Positions 25,220-33,305 are shown, numbered from the stretch's first letter. The stretch: DNA of 64,000 nt from Halolamina sediminis (GCF_001282785.1 NZ_CVUA01000001.1:1798001-1862000), one strand, 5' to 3'. Translations and numbers: made by a program. The notes: generated from the letters alone by a model not told the origin.

Positions 25220-26375
25220 CGGCGGGCACCTCCACGGTGTCCGCGGCGGTCGGTTCGATCGCGTCGAGACAGTCGATCCAGTCGTTCATGTATTCACCAC
25301 AGTAGTTCAGGAACGCGCCGTTGTTCCACTCCTCGAAATCGCCGGTCGCGAGCGCGTCGGCCATCGACGCGAACGCCTCGCGGTAGGACGTCGCGCCGGC
25401 GGCGGCGTCGTCGATCACTTCCCAGACGTGCTCGTTGAGCTCGAGCCCGGCGACCTCGTTCTGGAGGTCGTCAAACGTCGAGCGCGGCGCCTTGTTGTGC
25501 TCACACAGCGGGCCGCCGTTGTACACCTGCTTGCCCAGCACGTCGGCGGCGCGCTTCAGGAACAGCCCCGACCAGATGTCGTCGAAGCGGCCCACGTCCC
25601 AGCGGTTGTCGTCCATCGGTAGCTGGTAGAACGCGGGGATCACCTCGCGGCGGAACGCGAGGTTCATCGAGCAGACGGTCAGGTACTGGCCCTCTGCGGC
25701 GACGAAGTCCTCGCCGAAGTCGTCGCGAGTCGTGCGACTCTGGGCCTGCCCCTGCAGGTCGCCGTCCATCAGGATTCGCACTGCGTCGAGGTCGGGGACG
25801 TTCGTCCAAAGACCCTGCGAAGCGACGACGTCGTCGACGTGGGTGGGCTCGCGGTCGACGTCCTCGTCCATCGCCGCGTAGGGGTAGCCACGCGGGTAGA
25901 GGTCGCCGTCGGCGTCGTCGAGCACGTTCACCCACGACTCGTCTGAGGCGCGGGACTCGATCTCGCCCTCGTAAGAGAGGTTCTCCATGTGGGTGCCGAA
26001 GAAGTCCTCGTCATCGTGGGGCAGCGTGTCGTCGTCGATGAACACGCCGTAGTCGAAGCGCTCGTGGGCCCACATGTACAGCAGCCCGAAGGAGGTCTGG
26101 GCGTGGCTGGCCTCGGGAATTAGGTGTGCGTACTCACTGGCACCCTGCTCGGCGAACCACTCCTCGCGGGCGGTACCGTCGAAGACGGCGCCATCGACGC
26201 CGAGCTGGTCGAGCATCGTCGCCATCTCGTCGGTGTCACAGAAGTCCTCCGTGACCAGCACGACGAACAGGCGGTCGGTGTCGAACCCGTGTTCGCGGGC
26301 GTTGGCGATGTACGCCTCCATACACTCGTACTCCCGTATCGTGGGGACGATCACGCAGATGTCCTGCTCACTCAT
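25212..26375 (-). CDS. GT75 / reversibly glycosylated polypeptide (UDP-arabinopyranose mutase-like) protein
   Basis: 387 residues. It starts DICVIVPTIREYECMEAYI; the acidic site is GVFIDDDTLP, then DLYPRGYPYAA, GLWTNVPDLDAVRI, SMNLAFRREVIPAFYQLP and RFDDIWSGLFLKR. These blocks match in order the plant RGP/UDP-arabinopyranose mutase family (called alpha-1,4-glucan-protein synthase in older annotation). It likely interconverts or carries a nucleotide sugar in the cytoplasm. It is the first gene of the operon, overlapping the binding-protein gene by 8 bp, with a perfect dyad 14-29 bases before its ATG. Its link to iron transport is unexplained. Confidence 0.85.
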   Translation of the reverse strand: MSEQDICVIVPTIREYECMEAYIANAREHGFDTDRLFVVLVTEDFCDTDEMATMLDQLGVDGAVFDGTAREEWFAEQGASEYAHLIPEASHAQTSFGLLYMWAHERFDYGVFIDDDTLPHDDEDFFGTHMENLSYEGEIESRASDESWVNVLDDADGDLYPRGYPYAAMDEDVDREPTHVDDVVASQGLWTNVPDLDAVRILMDGDLQGQAQSRTTRDDFGEDFVAAEGQYLTVCSMNLAFRREVIPAFYQLPMDDNRWDVGRFDDIWSGLFLKRAADVLGKQVYNGGPLCEHNKAPRSTFDDLQNEVAGLELNEHVWEVIDDAAAGATSYREAFASMADALATGDFEEWNNGAFLNYCGEYMNDWIDCLDAIEPTAADTVEVPADD

Positions 26376-26388
26376 TGCTCGCCGATTG

Positions 26389-26404
26389 TTTAGGGAGTCC
26401 TAAA
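26389..26404 (-). promoter_or_regulatory. Perfect TTTAGG-N4-CCTAAA operator candidate
   Basis: TTTAGG-GAGT-CCTAAA, a perfect 6+6 inverted repeat at -14 to -29 from the first ATG of the iron/GT operon. On the reverse strand the upstream arm (preceded by gtt) sits where a TATA box is expected, so a bound protein would block the core promoter. TTAGG/CCTAA half-sites are typical of DtxR/IdeR-type metal repressors, fitting an iron-uptake operon. A near copy lies at the same distance before the gene starting at 28610. Confidence 0.65.
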
Positions 26405-26457
26405 ACGTTGCCGATTTTTCGGGCAGCCAAAACCAGTTGGGCGATCGACAGTCCGAG

Positions 26458-28065
26458 TCAGAGGCGCGACTCGATCGCGTCGGCGGCTCTCAGCGACAGC
26501 GCGGCGATGGTGAGCGTGGGGTTCATCGCGCCGCCGGTGACGAAGGTCGAGCTGCCGGCGATCGTGAGGTTCCCGAGGTCGTGGGTGCGGAGGTCGGGGT
26601 CGACGACGCTCGACTCGGGGTCGGTACCCATCCGGGTCGTGCCCATGTGGTGGTAAGCGGGGCCCGTCGAGTCCGGGCCGACGACCCACTCGATTTCGGC
26701 GCCCATCTCCTCCAAGACGGCGCGCTGGATCTCGTTGGCCCGCTCGATCGTCCGGCGGGTGCGCTCGTCGAGCGACCAGACGACCTCGGGCACGGGGTTG
26801 CCGTGGTCGTCGGTGCGCGAGCGGTCGAGCGTGACGCGGTTCTCCGCACGGGGGAGCTGTTCGACGAGCGCGCCCATCGCGACGTGATTCCCGTAGCCCG
26901 CGCGGATCTCTTCGAGCAGGTCGTCGCCGAAGCTCTCCGCCCCCATCGCGATGTCCGCGGGCGCGGGGCCGGCGTAGTTGAGACACTCCAGCTTGATCGC
27001 CCCGCGGCTCGCGTCCTCGCGGTCGTAGAACTGGTGGCTCTCGGTGGTGTTGAAGCCGACGTGTTTCTGCCGGGTGCGTTCGTCGAGGCGGCCGCCGACG
27101 CCGGCGAACAGGTGGTCCATGAAGTACCGCCCGACCGCGCCGGAGCCGTTCGCGAGCCCGTCGGGGTACTGCTCGCTTTCCGAGAGCAGCAGCAGGCGTG
27201 GCGTCTCCACGCCGCCCGCCGCGAGCACGAACTCCTCGGCCTCCTGTCGGTACGTCTCGCCCTCAGGCGTGACGTACACCGCAGCGGTGACGCGCTCGCC
27301 CGACGAATCGTGTTCGAGCCGCTGGACGGGCACCTCGTCGATCACACGAGCGCCCTCGCCCTCGGCGCTGTCGACGTGTCGCAGCGCGTGGTACTTCGCG
27401 CCCGAGGGACAGATCGGCCGGCAGGTGCCGTAGCCGACGCAGGCGCTCTCGCCGTCGGTCGGTTCGGAGTTGCGAGCGTTGGGCACCGAGTGGGTCGTGA
27501 TCTCCAGTTCCTCACACGCCTCGGCGAACAGCGAGTCGCTGTAGGACGGCGGGAACGCGGGCAGCGGGTGGGGCTGCTCCCGCGGCGGCGCGAAGGGGTT
27601 GTCCGACGCGCCCGCGACCGCGAGCGCCTCCTCCGCGGCGGCGTAGTAGGGACGGAGGTCCGCGTAGTCGATGGGCCAATCCTCGGCGATGCCGAGCTCC
27701 GAGTCGAGTCGGAAGTCCTGCTCGTGCAGGCGCATCACCATCCCCTGCCAGTGGAGCGTCGAGCCGCCGACGCCCTTCACGCGGGCGGCGTTGAGTGGGT
27801 AGAACCGATCACCGCCGGAGGTGTACGCGTCGCGGGGGCCGCCCATCCCCCAGATCGGCGTGTCGTCGCCGGGCCGGAGGTGGGTCTCCATCCGTTCCTC
27901 GCGGTCGTCGGGGTCGAACCGCGGGCCCGCTTCGAGCACGACCACTTCGTGCCCGGCCGCGGCGAGACGGTCCGCGACGATCGCGCCCGCGGGGCCGGCG
28001 CCGACGATACACACGTCGGCGTTCTCGGTGGGCGTGCGATCCTGAGAGGACTGGACTCTGCTCAT
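26458..28065 (-). CDS. GMC family oxidoreductase (gluconate 2-dehydrogenase-like catalytic subunit)
   Basis: 535 residues. The FAD motif is CIVGAGPAGAIVADRLAAAG near residue 18. A Cys-rich segment CVGYGTCRPICPSGAKYHA (about 210-230) is typical of this GMC subgroup, and the C-terminal TAYHHMGTTRM-like block (PAYHHMGTTRMGTDP) carries the catalytic His region. The family oxidises sugars or alcohols. ATG 28065 overlaps the stop of the subunit-3 gene by 4 bp, so the two proteins form one enzyme. No cytochrome c subunit follows, so the electron acceptor is unknown. The signal sequence is on the partner, which would carry both out by Tat. Confidence 0.92.
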   Translation of the reverse strand: MSRVQSSQDRTPTENADVCIVGAGPAGAIVADRLAAAGHEVVVLEAGPRFDPDDREERMETHLRPGDDTPIWGMGGPRDAYTSGGDRFYPLNAARVKGVGGSTLHWQGMVMRLHEQDFRLDSELGIAEDWPIDYADLRPYYAAAEEALAVAGASDNPFAPPREQPHPLPAFPPSYSDSLFAEACEELEITTHSVPNARNSEPTDGESACVGYGTCRPICPSGAKYHALRHVDSAEGEGARVIDEVPVQRLEHDSSGERVTAAVYVTPEGETYRQEAEEFVLAAGGVETPRLLLLSESEQYPDGLANGSGAVGRYFMDHLFAGVGGRLDERTRQKHVGFNTTESHQFYDREDASRGAIKLECLNYAGPAPADIAMGAESFGDDLLEEIRAGYGNHVAMGALVEQLPRAENRVTLDRSRTDDHGNPVPEVVWSLDERTRRTIERANEIQRAVLEEMGAEIEWVVGPDSTGPAYHHMGTTRMGTDPESSVVDPDLRTHDLGNLTIAGSSTFVTGGAMNPTLTIAALSLRAADAIESRL

Positions 28066-28610
28066 TCCGGCCCCCGCTGGTAACTGGCTGTGCCGCCCGG
28101 ATACCCCGGCGGGTTCTCGAGACCCGCCAGCGACGCGCCCGTGGGCGACGCGTACAGGCCGAACAGGAGGTCGTTCACGAGATAGTAGCGCACCCGCTGG
28201 TCGTCGTCGCCGTCCGGGTCGGGATCGGCGGTGTCGACGGCCATATAGGAGAGCAGTTCCTCGCGGGTCCCGGCGTCGAGGTCGGCGTACGCCGCCCCTT
28301 CGAGGCTCTCGGCGTACTCGTTCAGCGTCGCGACCGCGTCGAGCATCCCGCGGCCGTGCTCGGGACGCTCGCGCACGCGGGGTCGAACCCACTCCGTGAC
28401 GAACTCGCCGACGTTCTCCACCTCGCTGGGGTAGAGCACGCCCGCGAGTGCCACGAGCGTCTCCAGATCGTCGTCACCCAGTTCGGGATCGGCGTCGCCG
28501 CTGGGTTCCCCCTCGTCCCACGAGTCGGCGTCCGGTGCGGAACAGCCCGCGACGCTGCCAATCCCCGCCGCCGACAGCGCCGCGAGCGCGTCCCGTCGAG
28601 TCAGCTGCAT
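28062..28610 (-). CDS. Gluconate 2-dehydrogenase subunit 3 family lipoprotein
   Basis: 182 residues. Twin-arginine signal LTRRDALAALSAAGIGSVAGC with lipidation at Cys23, then an acidic linker and a helical domain (LETLVALAGVLYPSEVENVG onward) ending in GLENPPGYPGG, the hallmark of the subunit 3 family. It escorts and anchors the GMC subunit encoded next. Start fixed by the signal peptide. A TTTAGG-type dyad lies 14-29 bases upstream. Confidence 0.92.
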   Translation of the reverse strand: MQLTRRDALAALSAAGIGSVAGCSAPDADSWDEGEPSGDADPELGDDDLETLVALAGVLYPSEVENVGEFVTEWVRPRVRERPEHGRGMLDAVATLNEYAESLEGAAYADLDAGTREELLSYMAVDTADPDPDGDDDQRVRYYLVNDLLFGLYASPTGASLAGLENPPGYPGGTASYQRGPE

Positions 28611-28623
28611 CCCTCGACGGAGG

Positions 28624-28639
28624 ATTTGGTCAGCCTAAA
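28624..28639 (-). promoter_or_regulatory. TTTAGG-N4-CCAAAT dyad before the GMC operon
   Basis: On the reverse strand TTTAGG-CTGA-CCAAAT, two mismatches from the perfect dyad at 26389-26404. It occupies -14 to -29 from the ATG at 28610, exactly the spacing of the 26389 site from its ATG. This could be one shared regulator for both operons, or a common TATA element with a chance second arm. Confidence 0.4.
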
Positions 28640-28663
28640 GAAGAGCGTTGTGGAAGCGGTCGG

Positions 28664-29821
28664 CTACCGGAGTCGTTCCGAGGCGATCTCGGCGCCCTCG
28701 ACGAGCGCTTCGAGTTTGGGCCACGCGATGTCGGGGTGGACCATCCCGAGACCGGCCTGCGTGCCGAACCCGCAGTCGGGCGCGGCGACGATCTCGGTGT
28801 CGTCGGGGACGACGGTCGCGACGCGCTCGATGCGGTCGGCGATCGTCTCCGGGTGGTCGATGATGTTCGTCTTCACGTCGACGACGCCGGGGATCAGCGT
28901 CCAGCCGTCGGGCAGGGGGTGCTCGGCGAAGGCGCGGTACTCGTGCTGGTGGCGGGGGTTGGCCTGCTCGACGCTCAGCCCCGAGATGTCGGCCTCGTAC
29001 AGCGTGGGCAGCATGTCGACAAGGTCGGTGTCGAGGTGGTGGGGGCCCTCGTAGCTCCCCCAACAGGTGTGGAGGCGGACCTGCTCCTCGGGGATGCCCG
29101 AGAGCGCCTCGTTGAGCGCGTCGACGTGGAGCTCGACGACCTCGCGGAACTCCTCGACGCTGTCGTCGGCGAACAGGTGGCTGTGGCCCGTCGCGAGCAG
29201 GTCCGGCGCGTCGATCTGGATCGTCGCGCCCGTCTCCGCGAAGAGCTCGTACTCCTCGGCCATCGCGTCGGCGATGTCGAACACGTACTCCGCGTGGTCG
29301 TCGTAGTGCTCGTCGACGTGGGTCGCCGCGACGACGCTGGGGGAGGCGGTCGTGAAGAACGTGTTCTCGATGTCGACGCCCGTACCCTCCAGCGCTTCGC
29401 GGAGCTGTTCGACTTCCTGCTCGGCGGCGTCGTGGCCCTCGTAGCGGATCTCGCCGGTCACCGCGGGCTGTTTCGCGAGGTCGATCACGTCGGTCTCGAA
29501 CGTGTCCTCCGCGACGGCGGGGTACTCCTCCAGATCGGCCCACAGCTCCTGCTCGCGCTTGCCGCCGATGTTGGTGAGTCGATCGCCCACGTAGTAGTTG
29601 AACGAGACGCGGGGCTGCTCGCCGTTGTTGATCTCGTCGATGCCCGTTTCGAGCTGGCGGTCGACGATGTCGTGGGTGGCCTCGCGGCTCACGCGGTCCC
29701 ACTCCTCGGGGTCCACGTCGCCGCCGGCCTCGCGGGTCCGCAGCAGGTCGAGCAGCTCCGGGGGCCGCGGGAGGCTGCCGATGTGTGTCGTCTGGATCCG
29801 ATCGCCGTCGTGAGTCGACAT
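28664..29821 (-). CDS. MetE-type cobalamin-independent methionine synthase family protein
   Basis: 385 residues, single-domain (half the size of full MetE, corresponding to its catalytic half). TTHIGSLPRPPELLDLL opens the protein; HTCWGSYEGPHHLDTDL carries a conserved zinc-site region and VAAPDCGFGTQAGLG the C-terminal Cys ligand. Archaeal members transfer a methyl group from a methylated corrinoid or folate donor to homocysteine, or act on other thiols. Lies 53 bp upstream of the subunit 3 gene on the same strand, with that gene's promoter between. Role in methionine synthesis is likely but a related thiol transferase is possible. Confidence 0.88.
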   Translation of the reverse strand: MSTHDGDRIQTTHIGSLPRPPELLDLLRTREAGGDVDPEEWDRVSREATHDIVDRQLETGIDEINNGEQPRVSFNYYVGDRLTNIGGKREQELWADLEEYPAVAEDTFETDVIDLAKQPAVTGEIRYEGHDAAEQEVEQLREALEGTGVDIENTFFTTASPSVVAATHVDEHYDDHAEYVFDIADAMAEEYELFAETGATIQIDAPDLLATGHSHLFADDSVEEFREVVELHVDALNEALSGIPEEQVRLHTCWGSYEGPHHLDTDLVDMLPTLYEADISGLSVEQANPRHQHEYRAFAEHPLPDGWTLIPGVVDVKTNIIDHPETIADRIERVATVVPDDTEIVAAPDCGFGTQAGLGMVHPDIAWPKLEALVEGAEIASERLR

Positions 29822-29925
29822 ACTCGGTAATAATTTTACTCACAAATATAACCAGTGGTTTTGCAGAGGGCGATAGACCGGCCGGAAACCGTCCATTCAA
29901 GCGGGTCCGTGCCGGGGTGGGCAAC

Positions 29926-31227
29926 ATGGACGGAAACGACCGGCGGATCGTGGGGCTGGCGGGGGCGGCCCACGCGCTGGTCCACACGTACGAACTCTCG
30001 GTGCCCATCCTCGTGGGGATCTGGCTGGCAGAGTTCGCGACGACGGCGGCCGAGCTCGGTATCGTCGTCGCGGTCGGGATGGCGCTGTTTGGTATCGGCG
30101 CGCTGCCGGGCGGTGTGCTCGCGGACCGCTACGGCTCGCGGAAGCTGATCGCGCTCTGTCTGGTCGGCATGGGAGGGTCGTTCCTCGTGCTCTCGGTCGC
30201 GCCTGGCGCCGCCGCGGGGGCGATCGGCTCGGTCCCCGTGATCTCGACCAGCCCCGCGGTGATCGCGATCGCGGTCGCGCTGGTGCTGTGGGGCGCCGCG
30301 GCCAGCGTCTACCACCCCGCGGGGCTCGCGCTGATCAGCAAGGGCGTCTCCGAGCAGGGCCGGGGCTTCGCGCTGCACGGGATGGCCGGCAACATCGGCA
30401 TCGCGGCGGGGCCGCTGGCGACGACGGTGATGCTCGCGTTCCTCGACTGGGAGACGGTCGCGGCGGTGCTGGCGGTACCGGCGTTCGTCGCGGCCGCCGC
30501 TACGCTGTTCGTCGACGTCGACGAGCGAAGCTCGTCTGCCAGTCAGACGCAGTCTGACGACGTCGACGAGTCGACCCACCGGAGCGACGACGACGAGGAG
30601 GACGACACGCCCGACACCATCGGCGAGTTCCTCGACGTGTCGATGATGGTCGCAAAGAGCGCGTTCGCGTTCGTGTTCGTCGTCGTGATGATGAACGGGC
30701 TCTACTACCGCGGCGTGCTGACGTTCCTGCCCGAACTGCTCGCGGGACTGGAGACGTTCCAGCCGATCGAGATCGCCGGCGAACCGCAGGAGCCGGCGAA
30801 CTACGTCTACTCGGGCCTGCTCGCAGTCGGTATCGCCGGCCAGTACGTCGGCGGCCGGCTGACCGAGCGGCTCTCGCCGGGGCAGGGGATCGCGTACGCC
30901 TTCGGCGCGCTGGCGGTGCTTGCGGTGCTGTTCCTCCCGCTGGCGTCGATGGGCGCGGCGCCGCTGCTGCTGGTGAGTGCGGTGCTCGGCTTCGCGCTGT
31001 TCATCGTCCAGCCGATCTATCAGGCCGCCGTCGCGGAGTACACTCCCGAGTCCGCCCGCGGGCTCTCCTACGGCTACACCTACCTCGGCAACTTCGGCGT
31101 CGGCGCGCTCGGCGCGGGGCTGGCCGGCGTGATCCTGACGTACTCGAACCAGACAGTGCTGTTCCTCGTGTTCGCGCTGATCGCCGGGATCGCCAGCGGC
31201 GTCGGCGTGCTGTTGCTGCGGCGGTAG
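29926..31227 (+). CDS. MFS transporter
   Basis: 433 residues, twelve membrane helices in two halves. GVLADRYGSRKLIAL between helices 2 and 3 is the MFS loop motif. The central loop is highly acidic (DDDEEDDTPD) and is extended by an in-frame double-hairpin element. ATG 29926 starts MDGNDRRIVGLAGAAHALVH; upstream frame is promoter, with AT-rich taataattttactcacaaatataa at 29828-29852. Substrate unknown. Confidence 0.9.
   Translation: MDGNDRRIVGLAGAAHALVHTYELSVPILVGIWLAEFATTAAELGIVVAVGMALFGIGALPGGVLADRYGSRKLIALCLVGMGGSFLVLSVAPGAAAGAIGSVPVISTSPAVIAIAVALVLWGAAASVYHPAGLALISKGVSEQGRGFALHGMAGNIGIAAGPLATTVMLAFLDWETVAAVLAVPAFVAAAATLFVDVDERSSSASQTQSDDVDESTHRSDDDEEDDTPDTIGEFLDVSMMVAKSAFAFVFVVVMMNGLYYRGVLTFLPELLAGLETFQPIEIAGEPQEPANYVYSGLLAVGIAGQYVGGRLTERLSPGQGIAYAFGALAVLAVLFLPLASMGAAPLLLVSAVLGFALFIVQPIYQAAVAEYTPESARGLSYGYTYLGNFGVGALGAGLAGVILTYSNQTVLFLVFALIAGIASGVGVLLLRR
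30514..30570. repeat. In-frame double-hairpin element, copy 3, with 12 bp flanking direct repeat
   Basis: Hairpin 1 is GACGAGC-GAA-GCTCGTC (30520-30536). The spacer is TGCCA. Hairpin 2 is GTCAGAC-GCA-GTCTGAC (30542-30558). The sequence GACGTCGACGAG is present on both sides (30514-30525 and 30559-30570), 45 bases apart, so the element adds 15 codons without a frame change. The direct repeat looks like a target duplication. It sits in the MFS central loop, where length change is tolerated. Confidence 0.75.
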
Positions 31228-31279
31228 TCGGCTGACGGTGGAGATCCCCACCGTGTCGGTCTCACGACACGGTTTCGGT

Positions 31280-31408
31280 TCAGAGTTTGCTGATCGTCAC
31301 GACGTACTGGCTCCCACAGTCACACTCGAGGAGTTCGTCACAGTTCGACCCGCCGGCGTGACTGAGCGTTCCCGCACAGTCATCGCACTCGATCTGGACG
31401 CCAGTCAT
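31280..31408 (-). CDS. 42-residue Cys-rich microprotein
   Basis: Reads MTGVQIECDDCAGTLSHAGG, then a second part with NCDELLECDCGSQYVV and the end TISKL. The Cys pairs (CDDC; C...CDC) could form a small zinc site. On the reverse strand a TATA-like atttattcc lies about 25-30 bases upstream, suggesting a leaderless transcript. It is absent from length-limited gene calls. It lies between a transporter and a Gfo/Idh/MocA gene. Function unknown. Confidence 0.65.
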   Translation of the reverse strand: MTGVQIECDDCAGTLSHAGGSNCDELLECDCGSQYVVTISKL

Positions 31409-31493
31409 GTTGCTCAACTAACTTTTCTGCGAGGGAATAAATGTTGGCCAATAACTACGTCCCGCCTCCCCGGGAGGTGGCGCGGATCGACCC

Positions 31494-32462
31494 TCACTCG
31501 GTGTCGACGAGCACTCGCTCGCCGTCGGACGCGAACACCGCGTCGACCACGTGCTGCACGCGGTTCGCTTCCGCGAAGCTTACCAGATCGCCGCCGTCGC
31601 CGTCCAACTCGGCGACGAACTCCTCGACTAACTGCAGCGTCGTCTCGCCGGGTTCGTCCACGGCCACCTGCTGCTCGGTCCCCTCGCTACTCTCGGCGAG
31701 TCGGTACCAGTCGAGCAGCGTCAACGACCCCTCGGTACCGACGACGGTCATCGAGTTCTGCTCGTCCGCGCCGCAGTCGGTCAGCAGGTCGATCGTTCCC
31801 GGGACGCCGTCGGCCGCGAAGTAGCCCGTGATCGACGCCTCGTAGCGCCCGGGGGCGGTGTACTCGACCGCGGTGTCCACCCAGTCGACGCCGCCGAACG
31901 CCTCCTGTACCCCGAACAGGTAGTGGGTGCCGACCTCCCGGAGGGGGCCACCCTGCTCGCGGCCGGCGAGCCACTCGACGTCCTGCCACTCGCGAGGCCA
32001 CTGCGGGAAGCGGAACGTGAGCTCGATCCGCCGGGGCTCGCCGATATCGCCGGCGTCGATTCGGTCGATCAGCTCCCGGACGCCCGGCGTGTAGCGGAAC
32101 GGGAGGTTGATCGCCGTCGGCTGGTCGCTCCGGTCGGCCAGCGCCACAAGCTCGGCGCCGACGCTTGCGTCCTCGGCGATCGGCTTCTCACAGAGCACCG
32201 GCTTCCCGGCGTCGACAGCGGCCTCGACCACCTCGCGGTGGGCGTTCGGCGGTACGCCGACGTAGACAATGTCGACCGCGTCCTCGGCGACCATCGTCTC
32301 GTGGTCGGTGTAGGCCGCGCAGTCGTACTCCGCGGCGAACGATTCGACCTTCGACTCCAGCAGATCGCAGGCGGCGTGGAGGGTCGTCCCGACGTGTGCC
32401 TCGAACGCGTCGGCCAGCCGGTGGCCGATGACCCCACAGCCGACGACGGCAACGTTGTACAC
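31494..32462 (-). CDS. Gfo/Idh/MocA family oxidoreductase
   Basis: 322 residues from GTG 32462. The N-terminal NAD(P) fold opens YNVAVVGCGVIGHRLADAFE; VYVGVPPNAHREVVEAAVDAGKPVLCEKP is the family's EKP motif region (CEKPIAEDA), and GTHYLFGVQ supplies the catalytic-loop area. It likely oxidises or reduces a sugar or cyclitol. The frame is open upstream to 32567 but this is arginine-rich shadow. Divergent from a small membrane protein gene. Confidence 0.9.
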   Translation of the reverse strand: MYNVAVVGCGVIGHRLADAFEAHVGTTLHAACDLLESKVESFAAEYDCAAYTDHETMVAEDAVDIVYVGVPPNAHREVVEAAVDAGKPVLCEKPIAEDASVGAELVALADRSDQPTAINLPFRYTPGVRELIDRIDAGDIGEPRRIELTFRFPQWPREWQDVEWLAGREQGGPLREVGTHYLFGVQEAFGGVDWVDTAVEYTAPGRYEASITGYFAADGVPGTIDLLTDCGADEQNSMTVVGTEGSLTLLDWYRLAESSEGTEQQVAVDEPGETTLQLVEEFVAELDGDGGDLVSFAEANRVQHVVDAVFASDGERVLVDTE

Positions 32463-32547
32463 AGCGGGCGGAGGGAACGAGAGGGTTTCAGCCTTCGGTC
32501 GGCGGCGACCGCTGCGGGTCGGCCACCGACCGCGCTCCGCCGGGGTT

Positions 32548-32787
32548 ATGTCCCCAGCCGGCGACACCGGAGACGTGCAGACGACCGACGACGGCGTGTT
32601 CGGCCGGCTTCCCGGACGGTACGCACACGCCTATCTGGTGCTGACGTTTTTCGTCCTCCCGGCGGTGGCGGTGGTGCTGAGCGGCGGCGGCGTACAGCGG
32701 CCGCCCGGCCCGATCGCGACCGCGCTGCTCGTCGCGATCGTCGTCCACCACGGCCTGTTCCTCGTCGCGTCGGTGCTGCTGGACTAG
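32548..32787 (+). CDS. 79-residue membrane protein
   Basis: Two hydrophobic helices (about 28-45 and 55-77) with a Thr/Asp-rich N-terminus. ATG 32548 is the first start in coding-like composition. Its TAG stop lies inside the 4 bp CTAG shared with the stop of the convergent gene. Unknown function. Confidence 0.6.
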   Translation: MSPAGDTGDVQTTDDGVFGRLPGRYAHAYLVLTFFVLPAVAVVLSGGGVQRPPGPIATALLVAIVVHHGLFLVASVLLD

Positions 32788-33224
32788 ACGTCCAGCGGCG
32801 GCTCCCGCCCGTCGGCGACCACGTAGGCGTCGTACACCGCGTACAGCCAGACGGCGGGGTAGAGTACGATCCCGACCAGCGCCAGCACCGACAGCATCGC
32901 GACGAAGCTGGCGACGACGATCGTCGCACCCTTCGCGGGCTCGCGGTTGTAGAACTGCCCGAGCCCCGGCAGGATCGCGGAGTACACCGCGGCCACGAAC
33001 GGGTTCTCCCCGTTGGTCAACACCTCGATCAGGTCGTCCATCGACGACCCCGGCGACTGCTGGCGGACGCCACACTTCGGGCAGATCTCCGCCTTCTCGG
33101 TGATGATCGCGCCGCAGTCCCGGCAGTACACCTGCCCGTCGTCGGGCGTCGATCCGTCGTCGCTGTCGGGAGTCCTCGACCCGTCGTCGCTGGAGGGGTT
33201 CTCGCAGGGACCGTCGTCAGTCAT
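32784..33224 (-). CDS. Zinc-ribbon membrane protein (TM2/DUF5683-like)
   Basis: 146 residues. An Asp/Ser-rich N-terminus is followed by a zinc ribbon YCRDCGAIITEKAEICPKCG (about 34-53), then a domain with AAVYSAILPGLGQFYNREPA, the glycine-rich signature of TM2/DUF5683-type proteins, and two membrane helices ending near AVYDAYVVADGR. Haloarchaea have several of these; the function is unknown. ATG 33224 starts MTDDGPCENPSS. Confidence 0.85.
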   Translation of the reverse strand: MTDDGPCENPSSDDGSRTPDSDDGSTPDDGQVYCRDCGAIITEKAEICPKCGVRQQSPGSSMDDLIEVLTNGENPFVAAVYSAILPGLGQFYNREPAKGATIVVASFVAMLSVLALVGIVLYPAVWLYAVYDAYVVADGREPPLDV

Positions 33225-33305
33225 ACCCCGTACTGGGCGTCCGAAGGGGGTAGCTCTTGTGGCATACCCGGGGGCTTTTGCTGCTGGCGCTGCCCGGTTC
33301 GACCG

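Noticed and set aside
23831-25438. 535-codon plus-strand frame
   Set aside because: Antisense to the permease and binding-protein genes; arginine- and glycine-rich shadow.
26437-28083. 548-codon plus-strand frame
   Set aside because: Mirror of the GMC oxidoreductase gene; no motifs and unlikely residue content.
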